DNA of 64,000 nucleotides from Lachnospiraceae bacterium UBA4338 (GCA_002393735.1 DGTK01000011.1:1-64000), one strand, 5' to 3'; counted from the first letter of the stretch, positions 53,712 to 62,578 are shown. Numbers and translations are program-made. Notes: generated from the letters alone by a model not told the origin.

Positions 53712-54497
53712 ATGCAAAGGGATAATGTTGTGGAATTATTATTGTTTGATTTAGACGGTACATTGCTAAAAACAGATAAAACAATATCTGAACGGATACT
53801 TTCTGCATTAAGAGAATGTAGAGAGAAGGGGTATTTAATTGGAATATCAACATCTAGAAGTGAGCAGAATTGTTTGTCTTTTTTAGGTGATTTGTCTCCG
53901 GATATATTGATCACTAGTGGCGGGGCCCGTATAAAAAAGGATGAACAATATATCTTTAGTGCTGTTTTTTCTTCCATTCGGACAAAAGAAATTATAAGTT
54001 TGGCTAGGGAAGTATGCGGAAATGATGTGGAAATCACAGTAGATACGATAGATTCACATTATTGGAATTATAAAATCGATCCACAAGAAATAGATAAAAG
54101 TTGGGGAGAAAGCATATGGTCAGATTTTAGCGATTTTTCTGAAGAAGCACTAAAAATATGTGTTGAAATTTTTGACGATGAAATAGCAAGAAAAATCGCA
54201 AGTGATTTGACGGATTGTGATGTTATTAGATTTTCCGATGGCTATTGGTACAAGTTTACCAGAAAAGATGTAACGAAAGAAAATGCAATACTAGTTATGT
54301 GCGAAAAATGCGATATGTCCATAAACGATATTACATCATTTGGAGATGATTTAGCAGATATAGGTATGCTAAAAATGACAGGAAAAGGTATTGCAATGGG
54401 GAATGCATTAGATGAGGTAAAGGAGATTGCGGATATTGTCATTGGCTCAAATGATGATGATGGGATTGCTGAATATATAGAAAAAAATATTTTATGA
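53712..54497 (+). CDS. Cof-type HAD hydrolase
   Basis: 261 residues if the ATG at 53712 is used. A GTG at 53730 has AAAGGG 8 bases upstream and is a good alternative, since the ATG lacks a ribosome site. HAD motifs: LLLFDLDGTLLKTDKTIS at the start, ISTSRSE, lysine region RKDVTKENAI, and SFGDDLADIGML near residue 215. Cof-type phosphatases act on sugar phosphates or flavin precursors. The A+T content looks higher than in neighbours, suggesting separate origin. Confidence 0.85.
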   Translation: MQRDNVVELLLFDLDGTLLKTDKTISERILSALRECREKGYLIGISTSRSEQNCLSFLGDLSPDILITSGGARIKKDEQYIFSAVFSSIRTKEIISLAREVCGNDVEITVDTIDSHYWNYKIDPQEIDKSWGESIWSDFSDFSEEALKICVEIFDDEIARKIASDLTDCDVIRFSDGYWYKFTRKDVTKENAILVMCEKCDMSINDITSFGDDLADIGMLKMTGKGIAMGNALDEVKEIADIVIGSNDDDGIAEYIEKNIL

Positions 54498-54568
54498 GTA
54501 GTAATTTAAATTTCAGGATAATAGACTAAGACAAATCGCAATTTGCCCAAATCACTACAGGAGGTCTC

Positions 54569-54958
54569 ATGAGTAAATATGAATGCAAGAAAATGTATTT
54601 GGCCATTTATTTATGCTTGATAGCAGTTGGTGCGTTTAGCATGATGGCTCGCTGGATTAACAATATAAATCCTGAACTAAAAATACTTCCCGCTTTCCTT
54701 CTTTCGCATATAACGAATTTTGCCCTATGCATGATGGTTTTGCTTATTTTCGGTTTTGTCTTTATTTGTTTCGGAGGAAAACTTAAAATCATCACTATTG
54801 TAACCACAGTTATTGCATTGATTGGTGTCATTTATGAATGTTTTCTCCCGTTCCTTAATACACCGGACATATGGGATGCAGTATTTGGAGTCACAGGAAC
54901 AGCCGTTGCATATATTTACCTTGTAATGTTTAAAAGAAATGGTTTGGTTGATAGATAG
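54569..54958 (+). CDS. hypothetical membrane protein
   Basis: 129 residues with four hydrophobic helices (about 9-27, 40-65, 70-92, 100-122). GGAGG before the start. No family recognised; size and layout resemble small integral membrane proteins often found beside acetyltransferases in such arrays. Confidence 0.65.
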   Translation: MSKYECKKMYLAIYLCLIAVGAFSMMARWINNINPELKILPAFLLSHITNFALCMMVLLIFGFVFICFGGKLKIITIVTTVIALIGVIYECFLPFLNTPDIWDAVFGVTGTAVAYIYLVMFKRNGLVDR

Positions 54959-54960
54959 AT

Positions 54961-55012
54961 AAGTTCCACAGTTTGTCGGGATGAACGGTGGAGCGTTAAA
55001 TCCGGAATAAAC
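54961..55012 (+). repeat. short intergenic repeat TTTGTCGGGATGAAC, copy
   Basis: CAGTTTGTCGGGATGAAC, GGTGGAGCGTTAAATCCGG and AATAAACC in the same order as at 52812. It follows the stop codon at 54958 by two bases. Confidence 0.65.
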
Positions 55013-55018
55013 CGAAAA

Positions 55019-55138
55019 GAATACGCAGAGGGTACTAAAGGCAATTATGATAAAGAATGTGCAATAAAGTACGCAGAATATATACTGAAGGAAATCTAAG
55101 GAGGTATTATTATGTGTGGAATTACATCTGATTTATAA
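55019..55138 (+). pseudogene. gene fragment plus 8-codon frame
   Basis: 55019-55099 reads as the last 26 codons of a lost gene (EYAEGTKGNYDKECAIKYAE, then YILKEI and a stop). It runs into a perfect AAGGAGG site followed by ATG at 55112 and only eight codons. I read both as leftovers of cassettes, the second cut off just after its start. A short leader peptide is an alternative. Confidence 0.4.
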
Positions 55139-55161
55139 ATATTAATAAATCGGAGGTTTAT

Positions 55162-55635
55162 ATGAATTACATAATAAGAAAGTTAAGACAAGAAGAAGTA
55201 AAATGTCTGGATACATTTTTATATGAGGCTATTTTTATTCCGGAAGGGGTAGAAGCACCGCCTATGGAAATAATCAATCAACCGGAGCTTCAGCTTTATG
55301 TTGATGGATTCGGAACCCGGAAGGGTGATATATGCTTTGTAGCTGAATCTGATAGCTTGATAGTCGGTGCTGTGTGGGTTCGTATTATGAACGATTACGG
55401 ACACATAGATAATGAAACACCATCATTTGCAATTTCACTCCTGAAGGAATATCGCGGAAACGGTATAGGTACGGAATTAATGAAAAGAATGCTTGCGGAA
55501 TTAAAATCCTGCGAATATAAAAAAGCGTCCCTGGCTGTTCAAAAGAAAAACTATGCTGTGAAGATGTATAAAAGCGTGGGATTTGAAATAGTTGATGAAA
55601 ATAATGAAGAATACATTATGGTGTGTAAGTTATAA
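55162..55635 (+). CDS. GNAT-family N-acetyltransferase
   Basis: 157 residues. Acetyl-CoA loop LLKEYRGNGIGTELMKRML near residue 100, preceded by the DICFVAESDSLIVGAVWVRIM strand pair. GGAGG before the ATG. One of four small GNAT genes between 55 and 59 kb. Substrate unknown. Confidence 0.85.
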   Translation: MNYIIRKLRQEEVKCLDTFLYEAIFIPEGVEAPPMEIINQPELQLYVDGFGTRKGDICFVAESDSLIVGAVWVRIMNDYGHIDNETPSFAISLLKEYRGNGIGTELMKRMLAELKSCEYKKASLAVQKKNYAVKMYKSVGFEIVDENNEEYIMVCKL

Positions 55636-55668
55636 CTATTCCAGTTTTATAGACGATAACAAATTCCG

Positions 55669-55824
55669 GTTTGTTGAGCGGTGACTGCATTCGCATTCCG
55701 CTACGCTTCATGCTCATGTCGCGCTGTCGCACTATAAGTCTGCACACGAATATGTCTGTCCGTGAGCAAGCTCCCGACAGCCAATTCGGTGCATCCTTGC
55801 ACCGCTCGTAGAAACGTGCAAATT
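55669..55824. repeat. 156-bp structured repeat, copy 1
   Basis: GTTT-N3-GAGCGGTG at the left pairs with CACCGCTC-N4-AAAC at the right. Inside, CTGTC and GACAG enclose GAGC-AA-GCTC. It matches copy 2 at 57157-57312 at all but one of 156 bases. It lies between the acetyltransferase and nucleosidase genes. Confidence 0.85.
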
Positions 55825-55905
55825 GAGAATTTGTTGATGAAACCTATTATTTGATTAAAAGCTATAGGGGAAGATAAGAATAGGGAATGGGAGGTAATAA
55901 ATATA

Positions 55906-56667
55906 ATGAGCATAGTTAGTTCATTTGACAATGAATCCAAGTCAATCATTGATTTAGATGACATATTCAAAGCCCCCAATCATATTGCGGATATTTGTAT
56001 AGTTACATTTTCGATACAGGTTAAAGAAATGGTGCTAAAACAATACAATTGCAGGCATGTGGGGTTTACTAAAACAGCAAATGGAAACATAGATGTTTAC
56101 AGCTTTATTGTAAATGGAAAAACAATATTGTTTTACATGAGTCCGATAGGATCTGCGTGCGCAGCTTGTGTCATGCATGAAATCCATTATGTTACAGGGG
56201 CTAGTAAGTTTATTGTGTATGGATCCTGCGGGATACTTGATGTGGAGAAATGCAAAGGAAATCTGATAGTACCGAATTCGGCATATCGTGATGAAGGATT
56301 ATCGTATCATTATATGGAAGTATCTGATTATGTTAATATTAAAAATTCAGATAAATTAGCTGAGATATTTAAGAAATATGGATACCCTTATGTTAAAGGT
56401 AAGACATGGACTACCGATGCTATATACATGGAAACCAAAAACAAGGCGGATGCCAGAAAAAATGAAGGTTGTATTTGTGTAGAGATGGAATCTGCAGGAC
56501 TCCAGGCTATGTGCAATTACTATGGATATGAATTATATATATTTTTCTTTGGGGCGGACCTGCTTAATGGTGATGCCTGGGATAAGGCGACTTTGGGAAA
56601 TGAAGAAGAATTTGATCTTCAAAGAGAAACATTTAAGATAGCAGTGGATGTGGCGGTTGATTTGTAA
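55906..56667 (+). CDS. nucleoside phosphorylase/nucleosidase-family protein
   Basis: 253 residues of the PNP/UDP phosphorylase fold: GSACAACVMHEIHYVTGASKFIVYGSCGIL in the core, TDAIYM, and CICVEMESAGLQAMCNYYG, where the Glu-Met-Glu motif binds the ribose. It would cleave a nucleoside with phosphate or water. GGGAGG before the ATG. Confidence 0.85.
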   Translation: MSIVSSFDNESKSIIDLDDIFKAPNHIADICIVTFSIQVKEMVLKQYNCRHVGFTKTANGNIDVYSFIVNGKTILFYMSPIGSACAACVMHEIHYVTGASKFIVYGSCGILDVEKCKGNLIVPNSAYRDEGLSYHYMEVSDYVNIKNSDKLAEIFKKYGYPYVKGKTWTTDAIYMETKNKADARKNEGCICVEMESAGLQAMCNYYGYELYIFFFGADLLNGDAWDKATLGNEEEFDLQRETFKIAVDVAVDL

Positions 56668-56705
56668 GATTATTTACAGTATTGCTTATGAGGACTAGAT
56701 AGAAA

Positions 56706-57140
56706 ATGGTAAGAGAAGCTAATAAAGGCGATTTAAATCAGTTATTACGACTATATACACATTTGCATGAAGAAGGTATTCCAGACGATGAAATGAAATT
56801 AGAGAAAGTATGGAGTGCAATCCTGGCTGATATGAATCATCATATTATTGTCAATGAAATAAACGGCAGAATAGTTTCTTCATGTGTGTGTGTTATTATT
56901 CTGAATTTGACCAGAAACGTAAGACCATATGCTTTTATAGAAAATGTTGTTACAGATATTGATTATAGAGGTAACGGTTATGCTACAGCCTGTCTTGAAT
57001 ATGCAAAAGAAATTGCTTCATCTGAGAATTGTTACAAAATGATGCTGCTAACGGGATCAAAGAGAGAAGCAACATTAAACTTTTATAAAAATGCTGGATA
57101 CAACTGTAATGATAAGACGGCATTTATACAGTGGTTATAG
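56706..57140 (+). CDS. GNAT-family N-acetyltransferase
   Basis: 144 residues. Start MVREANKGDLNQLLRLYTHLHEEG, acetyl-CoA loop VVTDIDYRGNGYATACLEYA near residue 90 and FYKNAGYN near the end are standard. No strong ribosome site is visible, only AGGACTAG 12 or more bases before the start. Confidence 0.85.
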   Translation: MVREANKGDLNQLLRLYTHLHEEGIPDDEMKLEKVWSAILADMNHHIIVNEINGRIVSSCVCVIILNLTRNVRPYAFIENVVTDIDYRGNGYATACLEYAKEIASSENCYKMMLLTGSKREATLNFYKNAGYNCNDKTAFIQWL

Positions 57141-57156
57141 ATGAAGTAAAATCGAA

Positions 57157-57312
57157 GTTTGTTGAGCGGTGACTGCATTCGCATTCCGCTACGCTTCATG
57201 CTCATGTCGCGCTGTCGCACTATAAGTCTGCACACGAATATGTCTGTCCGTGAGCAAGCTCCCGACAGCCAATTCGGTGCATCCTTGCACCGCTCGTAGA
57301 AACGCGCAAATT
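57157..57312. repeat. 156-bp structured repeat, copy 2
   Basis: Same length and sequence as 55669-55824 except one T/C change near the right end. Follows the stop of the second acetyltransferase and runs directly into the short repeat at 57307. Confidence 0.85.
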
Positions 57313-57356
57313 CAGGTTTGTCGGGATGAAGTTGGCGTGTTATACCGGAAGTTAAC
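57307..57356 (+). repeat. short intergenic repeat TTTGTCGGGATGAA, copy
   Basis: AAATTCAGG, TTTGTCGGGATGAAG, GTGTTATACCGGAAGTTAAC. It adjoins the 156-bp repeat, so the two repeat types are physically coupled here. Confidence 0.6.
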
Positions 57357-57374
57357 TGGGGAAAGGAAAGAGTT

Positions 57375-57848
57375 GTGAATATAAGGATAGCGGAAGAAAA
57401 AGATTTTGATGATGTAAAAAAAATCACCCGTGAAACGATAAAGGAAATCTATCCCAAGTACTATCCGCATGGTGCTGTACTCTTCTTTGCGGAGCACCAT
57501 TCAGATGAAAATATTATGAGGGATATCAGAACCGGAATTGTATATCTGCTCATAAGTGACGAAGGAATTCCGGTGGGAACAGTTACACTTACAAACAATG
57601 AAATTGACAGACTCTTTGTCCTGCCTTCATTCCAACACAGGGGCTATGGAAGAACTCTTATGGACATGGCAGAAGAGAAGATATCTTCTGCTTATGATGT
57701 GATTGTTCTTCATGCATCACTTCCCGCAAAGAGTATCTATCTTAAACGAGGTTATCGCGAGGTTGACTATATTAAAATAGACACAGGACACGGTGACTAT
57801 CTTTGCGCCGATGTTATGGAAAAGAAATTAGAAGGAGATAATGAATGA
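57375..57848 (+). CDS. GNAT-family N-acetyltransferase
   Basis: 157 residues with a GTG start behind GGAAAGG. Acetyl-CoA loop LFVLPSFQHRGYGRTLMDMAEE near residue 80, C-terminal LHASLPAKSIYLKRGYREVDYI. It overlaps the isochorismatase gene by 4 bp, so these two form one cassette. Confidence 0.85.
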   Translation: MNIRIAEEKDFDDVKKITRETIKEIYPKYYPHGAVLFFAEHHSDENIMRDIRTGIVYLLISDEGIPVGTVTLTNNEIDRLFVLPSFQHRGYGRTLMDMAEEKISSAYDVIVLHASLPAKSIYLKRGYREVDYIKIDTGHGDYLCADVMEKKLEGDNE

Positions 57849-58384
57849 TTCTGTTGGTAGTTGATACTCAAAAAGGTTGTTTTGACGAGAGACTGTATGC
57901 ATTCGAAACCGTAAGGAATAATATCAAACAGCTGATTACCACCGCACGAGAGAATAATGTTGAGGTTGTGTATGTTCAACATGATGACGGCCCGGGGACT
58001 GAACTTGATAAGACAGCGGACAACTATGAGATATATGAGGAATTTGCGCCGAGAGAAGATGAAAAGCGATTTGACAAGAATGTAAACAGTGCGTTTCATC
58101 CCATGACCGGATTGACGGAATACCTTAAGTCCAAGGGTGAAAAGGATATTATAACGATAGGTGTATCAACAGATTATTGTATGGATGCAACAATCAAAAG
58201 CGGATTTGAGAAGGGATTCAATATGTTTGTTCCGTCCTATACAAACTCAACATATGACAATCCATACTTTGATAAGGAAACCGCTTATAAGTATTATAAT
58301 GAATTTATGTGGGGAAGGCGCTATGCAAAGATTATAACCGTTGAACAAGCAATTCAACTTTTGCAAGGTGACGTGGACGTTTAA
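57845..58384 (+). CDS. isochorismatase-family cysteine hydrolase
   Basis: 179 residues. Catalytic triad candidates: Asp8 in VVDTQKG, Lys around GFDKNVNSAF, and the nucleophile Cys in ITIGVSTDYCMDATIKSG. The family hydrolyses isochorismate, nicotinamide-like amides or carbamates; the substrate here is unknown. Confidence 0.88.
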   Translation: MILLVVDTQKGCFDERLYAFETVRNNIKQLITTARENNVEVVYVQHDDGPGTELDKTADNYEIYEEFAPREDEKRFDKNVNSAFHPMTGLTEYLKSKGEKDIITIGVSTDYCMDATIKSGFEKGFNMFVPSYTNSTYDNPYFDKETAYKYYNEFMWGRRYAKIITVEQAIQLLQGDVDV

Positions 58385-58395
58385 ATTGTATAACT

Positions 58396-58839
58396 ATGAA
58401 AATAAGTGAAGTGATAGATAATAAAAGAGATTATATGAGTCTGCTTTTACTGGCTGATGAACAGGAAGATATGGTTGAAAAATACCTGGATAAAGGTGCA
58501 ATGTATGTCCTTGAAGATGATGGAATCAAGGGAGAATGTGTTGTCACTGATGAGGGTAATGGTGTTCTTGAAATTAAGAATATAGCTACTTCACCGGAAT
58601 TTCAGGGTAAAGGGTATGGAAAGTTCCTGATAGATTTTATAGCTGACAAATACGCCGGTATTTATACAACGCTGCAGGTAGGAACAGGAGATAGTCCGCT
58701 GACTATACCTTTTTATGAAAAATGTGGATTCAAGAGACATCATTTAATCAAAAACTTTTTTCTGGATAATTATGATCATCCTATATTTGAGGAAGGTGTG
58801 CAATTGATTGATATGGTGTATCTTCGTAAAAATATTTAA
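58396..58839 (+). CDS. GNAT-family N-acetyltransferase
   Basis: 147 residues. Core IKNIATSPEFQGKGYGKFLIDFIADKY near residue 60-85, then YEKCGFKRHHLIKNFFLDNYDHPIFEEG typical of a clostridial subfamily. It lies 11 bp after the isochorismatase gene without a clear ribosome site. Confidence 0.85.
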   Translation: MKISEVIDNKRDYMSLLLLADEQEDMVEKYLDKGAMYVLEDDGIKGECVVTDEGNGVLEIKNIATSPEFQGKGYGKFLIDFIADKYAGIYTTLQVGTGDSPLTIPFYEKCGFKRHHLIKNFFLDNYDHPIFEEGVQLIDMVYLRKNI

Positions 58840-58904
58840 TCAGTTATAGGAAGTTTTATTTCAGTTTTGATGAATAGACATAGTTATATAGGAGGGTTGA
58901 ACGC

Positions 58905-59381
58905 ATGTTCAGAGAAATGAGACGCTTTAAACAGCAGATTCCAAAGGAGGAATGTATAGAAATACTTAAAAGCGAGCCGAGAGGTGTGTTATCCGTTCTG
59001 GGAGATGAGGGATATCCATATGGGGTTCCGTTGGATCATTGGTATTCGGAGTGTGATGAAAAACTTTACTTTCATTGCGCAAAGGAAGGTCATAAGCTTG
59101 ATGCAATTTCAAAGTGTGATAAAGTCAGTTACTGCGTGATGGATAAGGGCTATAGAAAAGAAGGTGAGTGGGCACTTAATATCCGTAGTGTGATAGTGTT
59201 TGGACGGATCCGCGAGGTCACGGACGTAGAAAAGAAAAAGGAAATTTGCACCTGTCTCTGCCAGAAGTTTACAGATGATGAAGCATATCTTGAGAAGGAA
59301 ATGAAAAATGCCTTCCCTCGTGTATGTTGTCTGGAGTTGGATATAAAGCATATGACAGGGAAACTTGTGAACGAGGCATAG
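58905..59381 (+). CDS. pyridoxamine 5'-phosphate oxidase-family (NimA-like) flavoprotein
   Basis: 158 residues. FREMRRFKQQIPKEECIEIL, GVLSVLGDEGYPYGVPLDHWY and YFHCAKEGHKLDAI match the group that includes nitroimidazole-resistance NimA proteins. It binds a flavin. GGAGGG before the ATG. Drug resistance cannot be claimed from sequence alone. Confidence 0.88.
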   Translation: MFREMRRFKQQIPKEECIEILKSEPRGVLSVLGDEGYPYGVPLDHWYSECDEKLYFHCAKEGHKLDAISKCDKVSYCVMDKGYRKEGEWALNIRSVIVFGRIREVTDVEKKKEICTCLCQKFTDDEAYLEKEMKNAFPRVCCLELDIKHMTGKLVNEA

Positions 59382-59435
59382 TGATTAACTTTCAGTTAAA
59401 TACACCACTCGCCATACGCGCCAAGCCGAATTCAT

Positions 59436-59558
59436 ATAATGCTGACGCATTCTATTTCATCCGTCTTGTCGCCCTATAGGCTGATTTCGATATGTGCCGA
59501 TTTGTGAGCATGCTCCCATCGGCCCAATCGGAAATCATCCTGCATGGCTCGTTATCTC
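59436..59558. repeat. structured repeat, divergent copy 3
   Basis: Shares the block order of the 156-bp repeats: TGACGCATTC, TTGTCGCCCTATAG, CGATATGTGCC, GTGAGCATGCTCCC, ATCCTGCA, GGCTCGTT. The inner stem is CCGAT/ATCGG instead of CTGTC/GACAG, so base pairs changed together. Edges are approximate. Confidence 0.6.
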
Positions 59559-59666
59559 GGAATATTACGATTTTATTTAGGCATTATCTTGGTATAGAAA
59601 AAACAGTAATTAGATGCAGATGTTACTATGAAAGAAGCGTTGATAATAAATCGAAGGGGTGTAAAA

Positions 59667-59753
59667 ATGGCATCGAGTAAAGAATATTTGGATTTCATTT
59701 TAGAACAGCTCAGTGAGGATTATGTAAGTGAATGTAATAGAAGCAATCAATAA
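59667..59753 (+). pseudogene. truncated TfoX/Sxy N-terminal fragment
   Basis: Behind AAGGGG an ATG opens MASSKEYLDFILEQLSE, the usual start of TfoX N-terminal-domain proteins, then the frame leaves the family after ~17 residues and stops after 28 codons. It runs into the start of the nitroreductase gene in another frame. Remnant of a lost cassette. Confidence 0.65.
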
Positions 59754-60258
59754 AAGGCACAGTTATAGAGGAAGGTATCTTTCTAAACAGGTTCCTAAAG
59801 ATGATTTAGTAAAAATAATGGAAGCCGGGATAGCCGCTCCATCAGGATGTAATAAGCAAACAACCAGTTTTATAGCAGTTGATGACTTGGAAATTTTAAA
59901 GAAGATTAATGAAGTTATCAATCCTCCTGTATGCGAAACAGCACCTGCTGTAATCGTAGTTTTGACGCAGAGAATAAATGCATATCGTGATAGATGCTTT
60001 GCAGTGCAGGATTATTCTGCTGCAATTGAGAATATGCTATTAACAATTGTTGAACTTGGATATCAGAGTTGTTGGTATGAAGGCCATATTACAGATGAAG
60101 ATAGGATATGTGACAAAATAGCCGATATTCTTCTGGTGCCGAAGGATTATGAAGTTGTATGTATATTACCAGTAGGAGTGGCTGAAAGCGAATCCTTGGC
60201 ACCAAAGAAAAAAGTGTTTGAAGAGAGAGCCTGGTTTAATTCATTCAAAGGCTTATAG
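59728..60258 (+). CDS. nitroreductase-family flavoprotein
   Basis: 176 residues from a GTG at 59728 with GTGAGG 10 bases upstream, inside the TfoX fragment. NKRHSYRGRYLSKQVPKDDLVKIMEAGIAAPSGCNKQ is the FMN-binding N-terminus, AAIENMLLTIVELGYQSCWYEG the dimer core, and ILPVGVAES the last strand. It reduces nitro or quinone compounds with NAD(P)H. Its 3' end is duplicated at 63686-63802. Confidence 0.88.
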   Translation: MNVIEAINKRHSYRGRYLSKQVPKDDLVKIMEAGIAAPSGCNKQTTSFIAVDDLEILKKINEVINPPVCETAPAVIVVLTQRINAYRDRCFAVQDYSAAIENMLLTIVELGYQSCWYEGHITDEDRICDKIADILLVPKDYEVVCILPVGVAESESLAPKKKVFEERAWFNSFKGL

Positions 60259-60380
60259 ACAATTATATTTCAGTTTTATACAAGATGAAAATGTTGCAAA
60301 AAAGTATATTGACTCTCACATTATGTGAGGGATTATCGTTGTAGTGAGCTCAAGAAAAACATCCATGGAGGTAAGAACAA

Positions 60381-61184
60381 ATGCTTAAAATAGGCGAGTT
60401 TTCAAAATTATCCAGAGTAAGCATCAGGATGTTACGCCACTACGATGATATCGGACTTTTGAAGCCGGCAGAGATCGATACTTTCACCGGGTACCGCTAT
60501 TATCACGAGGAACAGCTTTTTGTTATCGGAAGGATCACATCACTTAAGGATATGGGCTTTGCCCTTGCAGATATCATCAAGATCCTTGAGAGTTACGATG
60601 ATAAAGAAAAGATGGATGCATTTCTGTCAGAGAGGCAGAAGGAACTATCAAAGCTTTCCAGGGAAACGGAGTACAAACTGATGCTTCTGGAAACAGCCAG
60701 AAAGAGGCTGAGGAAGGAGCAAAATATGAGTTTTGATGTAACAGTAAAAACAATACCGGAGAGATATGCGGCTACAGTTCAGATGGTGGTTCCTCACTAT
60801 GAGGATGAAGGCATGCTTTGGAATACGATGATGAGTGAATGCAAGAAGCTTGTGCCGGCGGATCCGTGTCTTGCGGCTGCAGAGTTCCTTGATTCCGAGT
60901 ACAAGGAAGAAAATGTTGAGATCATTGCATGGATGACCGTGAGTGGTTCTTATAACGACACGGAGCATGTGAAATTCAAGACACTTCCTGAGGTGAAGGT
61001 TGCAAGTTATGTTATTAAAGGCAGCTATGATCAGATGGGTGGGGCATATGCTACTGTAGCGTCATGGATCAAGGAAAACGGCTACAAAATGAACGGACCT
61101 ATGTTTAACATCTATCATGTGAGTCCGGCGCAGACTCAGAATCCCGATGAGTATGTGACGGAAACTTGCTTTCCGATTGAGTAA
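60381..61184 (+). CDS. MerR-family regulator with GyrI-like effector domain
   Basis: 267 residues. MerR helix-turn-helix IGEFSKLSRVSIRMLRHYDDIGLLKP at the start, coiled coil to ~residue 115, then a GyrI/BmrR-like ligand domain (YAATVQMVVPHYEDEGMLW, VKVASYVIKGSYDQMGGAYATVASWIKENG). BmrR-type regulators bind toxic organic compounds and switch efflux or detoxification genes. GGAGG before the ATG. Followed by a strong terminator. Confidence 0.88.
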   Translation: MLKIGEFSKLSRVSIRMLRHYDDIGLLKPAEIDTFTGYRYYHEEQLFVIGRITSLKDMGFALADIIKILESYDDKEKMDAFLSERQKELSKLSRETEYKLMLLETARKRLRKEQNMSFDVTVKTIPERYAATVQMVVPHYEDEGMLWNTMMSECKKLVPADPCLAAAEFLDSEYKEENVEIIAWMTVSGSYNDTEHVKFKTLPEVKVASYVIKGSYDQMGGAYATVASWIKENGYKMNGPMFNIYHVSPAQTQNPDEYVTETCFPIE

Positions 61185-61195
61185 ATATGATTGTT

Positions 61196-61227
61196 GCCAA
61201 GGGGCTTAATTGCTCCTTGGCATTTTA
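61196..61227 (+). terminator. intrinsic terminator of the MerR-type gene
   Basis: GCCAAGGGGC and GCTCCTTGGC form a ten-pair stem (one G-T pair) around TTAATT, with a T-rich tail. Confidence 0.8.
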
Positions 61228-61402
61228 TCGAAAGACTAACTATTAAAAGTCAAGTCGAAAAAATGATATTTTTTGATTAAAGTGCATAAATGCATTTTAG
61301 ATATATTTTGAACTCAGTTGGAGTTCTATGAACCTTGAAAACTGCATGACAAAAAGAGCATCTATGTAGGTGCTCAAAAAAGGAGTATTGAATTAGAAAA
61401 AA

Positions 61403-62578
61403 TCAAGCTGCTTTAATGTATTGCTGATTTGTTTTTTCTAGATGATAAATGACTCGTACTAGCTTTTTTGCAGCGTGAGATAGAGCGACATTATAATGTT
61501 TACCCTCGGATCGCTTCTTGGCTAGATATTCAGCAAAGGCTGGATCCCAATGACAGACATACTTGGCCGCATTATATAGTGCGTATCGCAAATATCTGGA
61601 ACCACGTTTCTCCATGTGGGCGTATGCACCATCTAGTTGTCCTGATTGATAGGTGGAAGGTGAAAAGCCAGCATAAGCTAAGATTTTATCAGGAGAATCG
61701 AATCGGTTGAAATCACCGATTTCAGCAATAATCATAGCTCCCATACGATAGTTAATGCCAGGGATGCTGAGGATTGGAGAATTGATTTTATCCATGATGA
61801 TTTTGATTTCATTTTCAATTTCGTCAATCTCAGAAGAAATCTCTTGAATAAGTTTAATCGTGTGTTTTAATTCTAAAGATTTTGCAGGCATGTTTGAACC
61901 AATGGAGTTTCTTGCGGCATCTCTAAAAGTTATTGCTGTTTCTTTTCCATATCGACCTTTTGATGATTCAGAAAGTAGATTGGTAAGTCTGGTAAGGTGA
62001 GCGTTAGCGACATGCTTAGCCCCCGGGAATTCAGAAAGCATTGCATAAACAGATGCCATATGAAGTGTTGGTACAAATTTTTCTAATTCAGGAAAAAGAA
62101 TACAGACTAGTCTGGAAATGGAAGACTTAAGCTTGGCACGTTCCTTAACTTTAGCGAAACGATAACGAGTTAATGACTTTAATTCTTCGTTGTGGTAAGA
62201 TGTGTCTGAGTAGGACTTTAAGTTCACATCAGACATTAGCATAGAAGCAATTGTGCGGGCATCTACTTTATCCGTTTTCGTCTGTCTAAGGCTTAGACTT
62301 TTTCTGTACAGATTTGTATGTAGCGGGTTGATAACGTAGGTCGGCAAACCTTTATCAAGAAGATATCCTAAAAGATTGTAACTATAGTGTCCAGTGGCTT
62401 CTAGCCCTACTTTTACTTTTGTTATATCTTCCATAACAGATTCGATTCTTTGATAAAGATCATTGAAACCGTTTAGGTTGTTTGTGATGGTAAATACTTT
62501 GAATAATACTTCACCATCAGAGTTTGTTATAAAGCAATCATGCTTATCCTTAGCAACATCAATTCCTACGTAAATCAT
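61403..62578 (-). CDS. IS110-family transposase
   Basis: 391 residues, full length. N-terminal DEDD/RuvC-like domain: Asp in MIYVGIDVAKDKHD, Glu in VGLEATGHYS near residue 62, Asp pair in KTDKVDAR near 102. C-terminal Transposase_20 part with SIPGINYRMGAMIIAEIGDFNRF, then AYAGFSPSTYQSGQ where the nucleophilic Ser lies. No frameshift, so it may be active. Confidence 0.93.
   Translation of the reverse strand: MIYVGIDVAKDKHDCFITNSDGEVLFKVFTITNNLNGFNDLYQRIESVMEDITKVKVGLEATGHYSYNLLGYLLDKGLPTYVINPLHTNLYRKSLSLRQTKTDKVDARTIASMLMSDVNLKSYSDTSYHNEELKSLTRYRFAKVKERAKLKSSISRLVCILFPELEKFVPTLHMASVYAMLSEFPGAKHVANAHLTRLTNLLSESSKGRYGKETAITFRDAARNSIGSNMPAKSLELKHTIKLIQEISSEIDEIENEIKIIMDKINSPILSIPGINYRMGAMIIAEIGDFNRFDSPDKILAYAGFSPSTYQSGQLDGAYAHMEKRGSRYLRYALYNAAKYVCHWDPAFAEYLAKKRSEGKHYNVALSHAAKKLVRVIYHLEKTNQQYIKAA

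Noticed and set aside
55701..55979. Reverse-strand 92-codon frame
   Set aside because: It reads through the 156-bp structured repeat and into the start of the nucleosidase gene, with no ribosome site.
59492..59680. 62-codon frame after the PNPOx-like gene
   Set aside because: It lies across the third structured repeat and has no protein-like pattern.
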